Positions 1-10,384 are shown, numbered from the stretch's first letter. The stretch is 64,000 nt of DNA from Asterias rubens (GCF_902459465.1 NC_047068.1:21723195-21787194), one strand, 5' to 3'. Notes: generated by a model from the sequence alone, not told the origin. Program-made: numbers and translations.

Positions 1-297
1 TTTTTACCCTGTATATTTCTTATTGTAGTGTTGTGCCAGTAAAGAAGAATAATACAAAAATTACAAATAAATACATGGACTACGCCAACTGATCATTATT
101 TATATACTAGTACTGTATGTTATTGTACATACTATATTTTTTAAATATATATATTTATCTTTTTTAGTACCATGTAGATTTGTTTTCCACAATACTGTGC
201 CAGTAAAGAAACCTCATAAAAACGATCACAAGAAACCATAAAACTACACTACAACCACTAATCTTGTGTGCTTTGTTTTTCCTTGTGATATTTGCAG

Positions 298-2582
298 CCG
301 GTGCGGGAGAACGGCTTCTCGGATCAGCGTCAAGTGAGGGCAGGTCTCGTCGAGGCCGTAGGTAGGTGACATTCCTTCATACTCTCGGTACTGTGTAGAT
401 CACGCATGTCAGACTTCCTCTTTTCAGCTGATTTCCTCGTTTGGGGTTTCGATTTTCCTCGTTGTTTTTCTCTTCACATTCTGTGTACATAAGTATAGGA
501 ATATTATCTTTTCCTCTTTTTTTCTTGCCCGATTTTCTCTTTTCCTCTTTTTTTTTCATGGATAGTCTCACATGCCTGGTAGATGAATTCAACCATGATA
601 TTGGGGTGGCATGGCCAAAGGGATAACACCAAACTCAAGCTCTGGTGTTTCTTATCAGCAGAGTGTGGGTTTTGAATCCCGGTCTTGACACTTGTGTCCT
701 TAAGCAAGACACTTGACTATTATTTCTGCGTCCTTTGGATTGTACGTGAAACAGTAGGTCCTGTTTGTTGTGTAATACACGTAAAAGAACTTAGTGCACT
801 TATCATAAAGAGAAGGGGTTTGCCCCGGTTTTCATGGTTTGATAGGCAGCATATTGCACTATGGGTGGAAAGATAGACAGTTTAGTTTATCTCTTTTTAC
901 ACTCATGGCCAATTTATACAAAAATTGTTTAAATACAAAAATATTTTACATATAACAAATGTACAGTATATCACCATTGGAAGCTAAACCTTTTTAATCT
1001 TTGTAGGAAGCCGAGGTCTTGCTCAGCAGCCTCTCTGCGTAGCCGCTCCGGTGACGATCATTCCACAGGTTTCCGAGAGGAGAGTGAGACCAAGACGAAC
1101 TCAATGGCCAATGGCAGCGTCCGCTCTCTACCGGAGAGCAATAAGAAGAGTAAAGCGCAGGCCGTCACTGCACCCAGCAATGTTGTGGTAAGATTGTTGA
1201 TGGGAGCTTCAAATAACACTCACTTCCCAGACAATATTCCAAAACGATACATTTTACATGAAAAAAAAAACCCCTGCAGTCGATTTGCCCGCAAACAAAT
1301 ACCAACGGTTGTTAATTTTCTTTTGACGTAGGAACTGTTCCAGCAGGGTGATGTTAAGCCGATCATGCCCCCACTCGTACTGAAAGAGACCCCACCCAGC
1401 ACCGCATCCGCTGAGGACAGCAATGGTCGCAGTACCGCGTCTCCACACGGTGTGGATATCGAGGGGTCAATGACCTCTGATCAGCACCCCTTGGCAGGAG
1501 GGAAAGGATCAGTAAAATCCAATAAGTCCGTCGGCAGCGAGGGAAAGGGGTCGACCGTGGACAGACTCGTGGTCAGCGGACTGCAGGAGACGGCAATCGA
1601 TGATGGTGGATGTGAGTTGTTGTAAATTGTTCTTCTAACGATGTTTGTAAACAAAATAATTTACACTGGAAGAGACTGTATAATGTTGTTTTAAGGCACT
1701 GTACACTATTGGTAGTTACTCAAAATAATTGTTAGCATAAACTTACTTGGTAACGAGCAATGGAGAGCTGTTGATTGTATAAAACATTGTGAGAAACGGT
1801 TCCCTCTGGAGTAATGTAGTTATTGAGAAAGAGGTAATTTCTCACTAAAATATTTAAATCTACAGAAACCGGTCATGCAGCGTTACTGCTCCTATTCTCT
1901 GGAATAATCTCCCCCATCACATTCATTCTATCTTCTCCTTTAAATCATACAGAAGTACCCTAAAAACCCATCTCTTATGTGAATACAGCATTAATTACCT
2001 AGCTTAAATGTTAATCTTAGAATAAAATCATTCAGTCAATTGTAATTAATGTAATTAAAGGCAGTGGACACTTTTGGTAATCACTCAAAATAATTATTAG
2101 CATAAAAACCTTACTTTGTAACAAGTAATGGGGAGAGGATGATGGTATAAAACATTGTGAGAAACAGCTCCCTCTGAAGTCACATAGTTTTCGAGAACGA
2201 AGTAATTTTCCACGAATTTGATTTCGAGACCTCAGATTTAGAACTTGAGGTCTCGAAATCAACGATCTAAAGACGCACACATTCGTGTGACAAGGTTTTT
2301 TTTTTTTTTTTCATACTTATCTTGCAACTTCGACAACCAATTGAGCTCAAATTTTCACAGGTTGGATATTTTATGCATATGTTGAGATACACCAAGTGAG
2401 AAGACTGGTTTTTGACAATTACCAATAGTGTCCAGAGTCTTTAACATATAAGTTTATTTATTATACTATGTAGTTATAATAATTAACCATTCTTGTATAG
2501 CGCATAACACATAGTAATAAAAGCGCTAAGCACGCTAGAGAAAACATACAAGATGGGGCCATGTAAATAAATATTATTACTA

Positions 2583-2613
<31 letters not shown>

Positions 2614-2883
2614 CTTGAATTTCTAGATGATCTTGAAAACAACCTCGCCGCAGTCATGTACGACGAGACCGAAGAGCCCCAAGCAGCTGAGCTCTCATAC
2701 AACAGCGCCACCATGAGCTTCATCATGGACGTGGAGTTACCGGGTACCCCACAGAGTAATCCAAGCGCCATCAATAATAGGGATAGCCAGGCTAGCTATA
2801 GCAGCACTGGAAGCACCAGGCAATTACTGTCCACACCCAGTAATATTCAGCTGGAAGAAGAGATTCATGAACGAATGGTGTAG
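298..2883 (+). CDS. C-terminal exons of an unrecognised Ser-rich protein (5' partial)
   Basis: Four exons join in one open frame: 298-361, 1007-1187, 1332-1611 and 2627-2883. Acceptors are tttgcag, tttgtag, gacgtag and tttctag; donors are GTAGGT, GTAAGA and GTGAGT. The upstream part lies outside the window. The product starts with a basic Arg/Ser stretch (GRSRRGRRKPR), continues as a low-complexity Ser/Gly/Lys/Glu region with no membrane segment, and ends in an acidic and Ser-rich tail closing EEEIHERMV before TAG at 2881. I do not recognise the family. It looks like a disordered cytoplasmic or nuclear tail rather than a catalytic domain. An AATAAA lies at 3333-3338. Oddity: the last coding bases are repeated 415 bp downstream (see findings). 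The exon chain is well supported by phase; function is unknown. Confidence 0.7.
600..875 (+). repeat. tRNA-derived SINE, truncated copy in an intron
   Basis: The head reads TGGCCAAAGGGATAACACCA, then AAGCTCTGGTG and a box-B-like GGGTTTTGAATCCC near 666. The body continues GACACTTGTGTCC. The same body occurs at 13090-13330, 20522-20890 and 40168-40526, which identifies a SINE family. This copy lies in the intron between the first two visible exons of the 5' partial gene. Confidence 0.6.
1691..1855 (+). mobile_element. Family A MITE, left-half fragment
   Basis: It starts TTAAGGCACTGTACACTATTG, followed by the family's TACTTGGTAACGAG and GAGAAACGG blocks. It breaks off near 1855, where LINE 3' sequence begins. 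It lies in the last intron of the 5' partial gene. Confidence 0.6.
1868..2006 (+). mobile_element. LINE (L2/CR1-like) reverse transcriptase C-terminal remnant
   Basis: Translated on the plus strand, this stretch gives APILWNNLPHHI, then SFKSYRSTLKTHLL and a stop. The pattern AP.(L/I)WN.LP...SFK..LKT.L is typical of the extreme C-terminus of CR1/L2-like non-LTR retrotransposons. Only about 45 codons remain, so it is a dead 5'-truncated copy. Confidence 0.6.
2055..2444 (+). mobile_element. Family A MITE, full-length copy
   Basis: The left end reads TTAAAGGCAGTGGACAC. The right end is its inverted counterpart, TTGACAATTACCAATAGTG followed by TCTTTAA. In the middle lies a palindrome, GAGACCTCAGATT...ACTTGAGGTCTC. 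TTAA flanks both ends, as expected for a TTAA target duplication. There is no coding capacity. It lies in the last intron of the 5' partial gene. Confidence 0.8.
2480..2625 (+). repeat. SINE/LINE-like tail and (ATT)n tract before a splice acceptor
   Basis: TATAGCGC and AAGCGCTAAGCACGC motifs resemble the family's GCGCTATATAA tail. They are followed by ATTATTATT from about 2586. The splice acceptor at 2625-2626 follows the microsatellite directly. Confidence 0.4.
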
Positions 2884-2909
2884 GGTCGGAGTTCAATGTT
2901 AATGCTTTA

Positions 2910-3235
2910 CTTCTCCAAAAAAATTAAAGCAAAGACAACATTTTTTGAAACAAAACACTGGACACGTTTGGTAATTGTCGAAAACCAGTATTCCTACTTG
3001 GTGTTTTAATGTTTTTTGCTTTGCCTTTCCAAAAATGAAAGCAAAAACTAATTTTTCTGAAACAAAACACTGGATGCGTTTGGTAATTGTTGAACACCTG
3101 TATTCCCACTTGGTGTTCAACGTTTTTTTGCTTTGCTTCCCCAAAGATGAAAGCAAAGACACTATTTTTTGGAAACAAAACACTGGACACATTTGGTAGT
3201 TGTCGAAAACCAGTATTCCCACTTGGTGTATCCCA
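2910..3235 (-). repeat. Three-unit tandem array of a family A end fragment
   Basis: Units begin near 2910, 3025 and 3136, with a period of about 110 bp. Each carries TCCAAA, AAAGCAAAGAC, AACAAAACACTGGACAC, TTGGTAATTGT and a closing CACTTGGTGT. The core is the reverse-complement end of the family A element. A degenerate fourth unit start is visible at about 3301 (TTCTCCAAAATGAGAG). Confidence 0.7.
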
Positions 3236-3332
3236 ACATATGCAAAAAATCTGTGAAAGGTTTGGCTGGAAAAGGGGATTCATGAACGAATGGTTGAAGG
3301 TTCTCCAAAATGAGAGTAATATTTTTTTCAAC

Positions 3333-3338
3333 AATAAA
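3333..3338 (+). terminator. Candidate polyadenylation signal of the 5' partial gene
   Basis: AATAAA lies 450 bases after the stop codon, exactly where a family A end (AAAGGCACTAGACA) begins. The hexamer is therefore made in part by repeat sequence. No cDNA evidence is available. Confidence 0.3.
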
Positions 3339-3369
3339 GGCACTAGACATGCTTGGTAATATTGTTACA

Positions 3370-3790
3370 GACTAGGGCTCAACAAAATTGCTAAGCACAG
3401 AAAAATATTGCTTAACAGAAAAAGGTTATTGGCCAAACTTTACGTTGTAGTGACTTGTGTCCCACTTAATTTTTTGCCTCGAAGAGAAAACTGAGGAGCA
3501 GTATTTTCTGCTTCATAGCTTAACAGTAGGTAAGCAAATATTTGTGCTTACTGTACTAGAAAAATTTGCTAAGGTGTTAACATAATTCACAGGTTAGTGA
3601 GAAAATTAGGCGTCCATCTGGAGCATTCACTATGGATTTGTATTGTTACGTCATAAATCTTGGTGCGACAAGCACCAGAAGGTAAGCATGCCTTTTCGTG
3701 TTGGTTACGGTTGGCAGCGCTATGAAATGGAAATGGCGCACTAAGCACAAAACCGGCCTAAAGCAGCTCTATAAAATTTGGCCCAGTAAG
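3370..3790. mobile_element. Family B element, degenerate
   Basis: The left part is AGGGCTCAACAAAATTGCTAAGC and the right part is AAAGCAGCTCTATAAAATTTGGCCC, the inverted ends of the family. GCTTA / TAAGC motifs are dense throughout. It is non-coding. Confidence 0.5.
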
Positions 3791-3890
3791 CCCACTTGGC
3801 CGGCCTAGCGAAATTGACCAAATGATGTGGCATGAGGCTGTAGGACGTGGACACAGGAGATTGGCGCAACAGACCTTTGCTGTCTCTGCG

Positions 3891-5396
3891 GTTGATTGAT
3901 TCGTCGAGTTTTTCTCATAGTGGCGAATCAGCAATTTTGAGCAAATTGAGGTGATTGCAGTTTCAGGGTCAGTTTGTGCTCTGAATTCTGAAGGTTTTGA
4001 GCCGAAACAATGTCTCCTTTTTAAGATATAAAGACACAAAGTTGGCGAATATTTTGGAGGCTAATCGTTTCTTGACATACTGAGGAATAAGTGATTCGCC
4101 AATCCGTAAACACAAAAATATACCGTTTTGTTTTTTACATAGTGACGAATAGGCAAATGTGCTGGTAACCACTCCATTTATGCGTGACGTATCAATGGTA
4201 TGCCAGGTACCATCAGTTTCTCTGATGTGGGGTCATCAGTCACTCGAAGCTAACACGTAATTTTAGATACAAGGAACATAATTTTTAGGTAAGCATAGTT
4301 CTGAAAGACGGATTGTTATAAACTGATGTAATAAATTAGTTTGTATTATTCAGTCCGTTCAGTCTTCAAGCTAATCTTAGTAATTCAGGAACCTATCGTG
4401 CCGAGACAAGGGAATTGTTGGCATTGTATACTCGTTTAATGGTCAAGTCCAAAATATTTTGCTCGTTATGAGTACTTTTTGTTTTACTTGGAGAATGAAA
4501 TTATGCTTATACTGTTATTACAATTAGGGGCAACATTGAGTGAAGCCTAGAGTCTGGATGGAAGCATTCGACAGTAATATCAATGGTTTTACTTATAAAT
4601 GTTTGGAGCATATATCAGAATTTCTTGGTGTCAGTCATAAACAGAGTTTGAGTATTAAATGAAGTCCTTCGAAAGTAGTGCACACCAAATCATATGCCGA
4701 TTAGTACAAGGAATAACTTGGAAAAATTTGGGTGATATCTGGAGGTTAACCAGGCCAAAATGGAATGAAAAATTTCATGTGTTCTCCCTTTTAATAGATG
4801 GAAGTTTTTTCTGTTTTTTATTTATTTATTTATTAAATTTTTATAAACCCGGTCTGAATCAATGATCCACACAGTGCCAACAACTCCCATCCCATCCGAC
4901 CCCATCCACCCCATTCTCTCCTCTCCACCCCCTAAAAGAAGGAATTATTGACCAGTGAATCCGATTTTACAGTTAAATATCATGTTTAATGCAAATGAAT
5001 TATAAGAACACGTTAATTTACGTGCATTAATGGTGATATTACTGACGAATAAGCCCAAGCGCGTAGATTTTTTTTTTACATACAGATGAATCGAATCGGG
5101 CACAAAAAGTGATGAATACGCGCGTAAACGAGGACAATGTTTTTTACATCCTGACGAATATAGGTTTAAAAGGCTCTAAATGTTTATTTTAGATCGTTTC
5201 ATTTTAAATAAAAGAAACAAATACCTTCTTTACATTCTAAGAAACATACCTTCCATTTTGCAAATGATAATATTATGTAAGGTAGAAAAATATGAAAGCA
5301 ACGGATGAATATACGTCAAAACTTTAAAGTGGATTTACTCGAAATGCACTTTTTCCCGATTCGTCACTATGAGAAAAATGCGACGGATTGAGTGAT
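3891..5396. mobile_element. 1.5 kb terminal-inverted-repeat element, non-autonomous
   Basis: The left end is TTGATTGATTCGTCGAGTTT followed by TTCTCATAGTGGCGAATC. The right end from 5358 is the imperfect inverse, GATTCGTCACTATGAGAAAA and onward, giving arms of about 38 bp. Internal repeats of the form TTTTTTACATnnTGACGAAT occur near 4131, 5088 and 5139 and look like subterminal transposase-type sites. No transposase reading frame is visible, so it is probably an internally deleted DNA transposon. Confidence 0.55.
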
Positions 5397-5404
5397 TGAT
5401 TCCC

Positions 5405-5625
5405 ACTTTGTGTATCCCAACAAATACATTAATAACAAATCTGTAAAAATTTGAACTCAATCGAAATTGCAAGAGAATAATAAATATTTTTTTCTTTCAT
5501 TGTTCTCGTGCAACTTTGATGACAGATTTCCACATGTTTGTTATTTTATAAAATGCATAATGTCGGGATACACCATGTGAGAACACTGGTCTTTGGCAGT
5601 TACCAAAGGTGTCCAGTGGCAACAG
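5405..5625. mobile_element. Family A fragment folded back on itself
   Basis: The left part is CACTTTGTGTATCCCAACA and the right part is its inverse, GGGATACACCATGTGAGAAC, ending AAAGGTGTCCAGTGG. Two right halves therefore sit head to head. Confidence 0.5.
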
Positions 5626-5774
5626 AAAATGATGCAGATTTCTCTTTAATGGAATACAATAATGAAACGGCATTAAATATATGTGATGTGATCAAGCAAA
5701 CTCGAACTTGCTCTAAGTTAGTCCGCAAAAACTGTGGTAAACAAGATACCATAATAGTTTTCATGGTATGTTTA

Positions 5775-6130
5775 ATAACTATGTTGTGGCCAAATTGTAG
5801 AATCGGCCCAATTATAGTTTGGCCCTGATCAAGTGCATTATCTACTGCAGTTAAGCCTGACCAACCTCAAGCTGGTCTGACCAACTTAAGTTACCAACTG
5901 CAAATTGGTCGCCCAACTGCAAATGGGCCGCCCAACTTCGAATGGGCCGCCCAACTTCGAATGGGCCCGCCCAACTTCGAATGGGCCCGCCCAACTTCGA
6001 ATGGGCCGCCCAACTTCGAATGGGCCGCCCAACTTCGAATGGGCCAAATGGGCATGTCAAAGTACTAATAGGCATGTCAAAGTACAAAGGGGCCTGCCCC
6101 AACTACAAATGGGCATGCCCAAGTATTCTT
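5775..6130 (+). repeat. Family D element with 19-bp minisatellite core
   Basis: A leader with ATGTTGTGGCC and ATCGGCCCAATTATAG is followed by repeats of CCCAACTTCGAATGGGCCG from about 5890 to 6045, then diverged CATGTCAAAGTAC units. The same leader occurs at 35322. Open frames across the array arise only because the unit lacks stops. Confidence 0.7.
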
Positions 6131-6283
6131 ACTTGGTGTATTACCACTTTCTCAAACCTTACTTCAAAAGGGAGCCGTTTCTCACAACATGTTATACTAT
6201 CAACAGCTCCCCATTGCTAGTTACCAAGTAAGTTTTCATACTAACATATAATTATTTCGAGTTATTAAGAATAGTGTCCAGTG
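6127..6283 (-). mobile_element. Family A fragment, minus orientation
   Basis: It reads ACTTGGTGTATT, then GGGAGCCGTTTCTCACAA, TTACCAAGTAAGTTTTCATA and AGTGTCCAGTGC. This is the inverse of the left half plus the end of family A. The middle is missing. Confidence 0.6.
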
Positions 6284-6831
6284 CTTTTAGTGTCTATTTG
6301 AGAGCTTTTTGACAGATGGTTTTTGATTAGATAATTTTTTACTAATTTTTTTTTTACAAAGTGAAAGGGAGTCAAATTGTTTTGTATATAATAAGAATAT
6401 TGATTTGTGACTAATCATTCAGAGATGTGAATTAGTAACAATATAGTTATATTTAGTTTGTGTTATGTGAGCTTTGTTTGATTCCTCTAATTACACTGTT
6501 ATTTGATTTAGAATCGCCCCACAATGGCACCCCCCTGTTGTAAGAAAGTTTTGATAGAAGTGACCTATGCTAGTAATCTTATAGACTTGTGGAAAGTTGT
6601 TAAGTGTCTGTCGCAGCTAGTGATAGTGTTCTGACTCTCTGCGCTATTCCCGCGACACTGGCAGTATTCTTGCGAGACTGCTGGCCCTCGCGAGACTACT
6701 GCTCCTGGCTGTACAGTAGTCGACAGCCAGCAGCTTCGAGCAAGAGCAGTATTTGATCTCCGAGACCTGAATCATTACGCCACCACCACAACTCGACAAT
6801 CTCACCGCACCAGACTATTAATGAATTCTTC

Positions 6832-7245
6832 TTAAAGGCAGTGGACACTATTGGTAATTACTCAAAATAAAAAATATAAATTAGCATAAAAAAAAATATA
6901 TTAGCATAAAACCTTACTTGGTAACGAGTGATAGGGAGAGATTATGGTATAAAACTTTGTGAGAAACGGCTCCCTCTGAAAGGCCATAGTTTTCGAGAAA
7001 GAAGTTTTTTTGATGAATTTGATTTCGAGACCTCTGATCAGATTTAGAATTTGAGGTCTCGAAATCAACCATGTAAATGCACACAACTTCGTGTGACATG
7101 GGTGTTTTTTCTTTCATTATTTCTCGCAACTTCGACGACCAATTGGGCTAAGATTTTCACAGGTTTGTTATTTTATGCACATAGTGAGATACACCAAATG
7201 AGAAGACTGGTCATTGACAATAACCAATATTGTCCACTGTCTTAA
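6832..7245 (+). mobile_element. Family A MITE, full-length copy
   Basis: It runs from TTAAAGGCAGTGGACAC to TTGTCCACTGTCTTAA, with TTAA at both ends. A duplicated TTAGCATAAAA block adds length, and the central palindrome GATTTCGAGACCTC...GAGGTCTCGAAATC is intact. Confidence 0.8.
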
Positions 7246-7620
7246 AGTCTGGAAATGGTATGATGTGTGATTGCTCAGGATTTTTCCCGCCTTCGTGATT
7301 TTGTTTCTTTTTTCAAAACTTTGAATTTAAATCACCAGTAAATATATTTTTCAAGTGTGTAATTTTTTTTATATAATTCAATAAGACGGGGTTGAATTCA
7401 TGTTGATGATGCTGCATAAAAATGCAAGACGTAGAGATATGATTGTGTAAATTTATTTATTTTTCTCTTCCCTTATCGCTTTTGAGGTATTTTTTCTTGA
7501 CAACTCATAAAAAACTAGATTTAATTGCTTCAAAATATGACACGTTAGTTCGCAAAGTATGATACTCACAAAAATTCACAACACATGTAGAGATGAATCT
7601 TATTGACATCTGTAGTGAAA
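7246..7620. other. No feature seen
   Basis: AT-rich sequence with T-tracts. I found no coding frame, splice-bounded exon or recognisable repeat. Confidence 0.4.
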
Positions 7621-7836
7621 TCACTTCCTTGTTATGTGCACACCCTGCTGGGTGTTCAAGGTGCCGTAAAACAAAAACAAATGGACAGACAAAAGATAAG
7701 ATCTAAGATTAGGTGATGGAGAGTTCCATATGCGTGGTGCAGCTGAAGAAAAAGACATATGGCACCATGGGTTAAGAGATGCACTTTTGACTAATGTACA
7801 AATTGTATTTATGTTGATTTTGTTAGATAATTTCAC
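7621..7836 (-). mobile_element. LINE 3' end remnant (same family as 49930-50735)
   Basis: On the minus strand it encodes [19 protein letters not shown], close to [19 protein letters not shown] in the longer copy near 50.1 kb. The shared 3' untranslated motif CCCTGCTGGGTGTTCAAGG lies at about 7645. Only the last few dozen codons remain. Confidence 0.6.
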
Positions 7837-8115
7837 AAATATTGTCGTTCATTATAATGGAAGAATATTTATCATTAGTTGAGAGAGTCCTTATACATTG
7901 ATTTTATTTCCTCCTGTGTATATTTATAAAGCAGTCTGAATTAATCATGCATACATAAAGATTTATTTGTAAATAGCGATCATGTACATGAATAGTTGGA
8001 CTGAGTTTGAGATGCTTTGGAATTCCGTTTTGGTAAACTTAAACAGAGGCTTATGGTGTTGATCCCTAATCTTAGTTGTGCCATTTCCGGGGGGGTCAAT
8101 GTTCCAGTGTGTTAT
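7837..8115. other. No feature seen
   Basis: Unique-looking AT-rich intergenic sequence; nothing recognisable on either strand. Confidence 0.4.
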
Positions 8116-8119
8116 ACAG

Positions 8120-8506
8120 TGTAATGTGCGTTTTAGGCGACTGGGTGCTTACATGGTTACCATTGACTCGCAAGCAGGGCAGATATTAGCTTAATGTAAT
8201 TTTGGCTGGTAACCTGTTTCTGTTAAGCAAAACTTGTCTGTGCTTTTTTTATTACAGGCTGTATGGAATTTGGCCCAGGGCTCAACTTGATGGCTCTACT
8301 TACTGTATAAGCAGGTAATTCTGCGCACTGCCAAGCATATTTCACAGGTTAGCAGGGAATGTTTGCTTTTGCCTGTGCGAACACCACGTTACTAGGCATT
8401 CTTTGCTTACACAGCTAGCACAGAATGCGGCACTTGTACAATAAGCAGAGAATGGTAATCACAAGCGCAGAATTTGGCAGTAGGAAGAGCCTTGAAATTG
8501 GGCCCC
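8120..8506. mobile_element. Two adjoining family B-related fragments
   Basis: GGCTGGTAACCTG, GTTAAGCAAAAC and GGAATTTGGCCCAGGGCTC are followed by CACAGCTAGCACAGAATGC, GGTAATCACAAGCGCAGAAT and TTGAAATTGGGCCCC. The second part matches a relative at 62568-62676. Confidence 0.5.
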
Positions 8507-8789
8507 GTGCAACCTGCTCTAGGTATTTGAAAATTGCGATGTTGTAGCTAAGATAGGAGTTTTTTAATCTATCATCGGCCACAGTCTTGATTCAATTTTG
8601 AAGTGTGTTCTTGGATAACTATATACTTAGTAATACAAGAGCCCATGTCTTCACATTGATGGTATCATTGGTGAAGTGTAACTTGTTGAACATTGCATCC
8701 TGAATTAAGAGGTTCAGTGTTTTTTCAAATCCAAACCTAATGTAAATGTTACTCGCATATTCTTTTAGTAAGTTGCGTTTCACTTCTAA

Positions 8790-8925
8790 GTTTAGGAGCA
8801 TCGTCAGACTGCTTGGCGACCATGTCCAATTCTGAAATGCCTTTTATACCCTTTCTTGGTGGACATAGAGGGCGTTGTAGGTATGGTTTGGACTACATGT
8901 AGTTGGTCATAAATGTTTTAACAGG
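8790..8925 (+). repeat. Dispersed repeat, copy 1 (copy 2 at 28393-28510)
   Basis: GCGACCATGTCCAATTCTGA and CCCTTTCTTGGTGGACATAG, then AGGGCGTTGTA and TTGGTCATAAATGTT, match the second copy at about 85% by eye over 110 bp. No coding sense is visible. Confidence 0.55.
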
Positions 8926-9570
8926 AACATTTTATCCTGTTTATCCTGTTGTATCATTGTATCCCGTTTCCATATGTAATATTTGGCTCTAGAATTCAAG
9001 AGGATTGGATTGAATATCTATAAAAAAAAATGATGTAAATTTCCACATGAAATCTTTTGTAATTAAATAACATAAATGAAATTAAATAGTGAGAATAGTA
9101 ATAATGCATACAAACATACCATCACCATTTTAAGTGGCAAGTCTATCCCATCGCCACAAGCCAATGTTTTGAGAACAATTTCCTTAAAAGTTGAATGTCA
9201 ATTAAAGGTAAATGTTTTGATTGCACTACTGAAAATAAAGTTGACATGTTATACAGAATCTAAAATCTTGCACGTGTTTAATGAGTAATTAATTCCTGAG
9301 CATATTCGCCATGATGTGAACATGTGTGTTAAAAAAAAATGCAAATTAAGGTTTGACACTTAAAATGAAAACTTGAATATGTCAAAGGATGTGCCACTTT
9401 GTGAAAAAAAAAATCTTGTGAAATGCTAAGCCAGTGCTATGTGTAAAATGGCAAAATGGAGTCTAGCCATTCGGCATTAGTAGTAATTGGTGTCAATAAA
9501 AGTTAAAAAGGTTCGTTTGGTCCTGAAAGTTGTTGAAATGTTAACAGTAACAAAAGTTTGGGTTCGAACA
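8926..9570. other. No feature seen
   Basis: AT-rich intergenic sequence with short A-tracts; no recognisable gene or element. Confidence 0.4.
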
Positions 9571-9577
9571 AAGAGAA

Positions 9578-9625
9578 ATTGATTGGAGCGGGACTTGAAT
9601 TACCGACCTTTTGGTGTAACAACGA
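9578..9625 (-). repeat. tRNA-like box B fragment
   Basis: GAGCGGGACTTGAATTACCG, read on the minus strand, resembles the T-arm/box B of a tRNA or SINE head. It is too short for a tRNA gene and abuts a minisatellite. Confidence 0.25.
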
Positions 9626-9815
9626 AAGCAGGGTACCCACGGAAATAGGGTACCTAAAAATAGGGTACCGCGAAATAGGGTACCCACGAAAGCAAGTTAT
9701 CGCGAAAATAGGTTACCACGTAAAAATGGTACCGCGAAACTAGGTCACCACGAAAAACGGGTACCGCGAAAAAAAGGTAGGTTACCACGAAAATAGGGTA
9801 CCGCGAGAATAGGGT
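9625..9815. repeat. KpnI-site-rich minisatellite
   Basis: Irregular tandem units of about 16-18 bp are built on ATAGGGTACCGCGAAA, with variants GGTTACCACGAAAATAG. About ten units are present. Alternating TACCGCGAAA and TACCACGAAA types suggest a two-unit higher-order period. Confidence 0.7.
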
Positions 9816-10380
9816 TGGCGCCCCAGGGTTTTAGGCTCGGTTCAACTTTCATTTGTGCCACATCACCTTGTGTTACTGATTGCTTCTATTCTTAAAGTCG
9901 TCAAAAACTTGGTGATCATGCAGGGACTGGAAGCCCAACACCAAAATGAGATGTTTGAGACTGGAGTCACAATATTACAATTGGTTTCACATAATTTATT
10001 TCACTGAACATTACACATCTTTCTTGTCAAAGGGTTGTACAGTAATCGGAGTACATCATTCACTTTTTTAAAGATTTAATTTCGAAATGTATTGGAATGT
10101 TTTTGAGACTTACTCTTATGATATTATTAAAGTAGCTTAACATTGAATACATGTAGGTGGGTATGAATTCATAACACCAAACACATACACAATTCGGACA
10201 TTTAAACTTTTAAGTACAACACGGACCAATTTGATACAAAACAAGCATTAAGATACAAAAATAACTTCTAAATTAAAGTGAAAGACAAATTTATGTTCTT
10301 TTGGTTATCCCCTTTCCAATCAATCAGCAAGTTCTCTACTCAAAGCTGTCCTACTTGTTTGGGATTTGACCCTTGACCTC
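9816..10380. other. No feature seen
   Basis: AT-rich intergenic DNA without a recognisable gene, RNA or element. Confidence 0.4.
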
Positions 10381-10384
10381 TACA

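Noticed and set aside
5905..6231. Repetitive open frames over 100 codons (GRPTSNGPP type)
   Set aside because: Translation of the family D 19-bp minisatellite; the same occurs at 18224-18626 on both strands.
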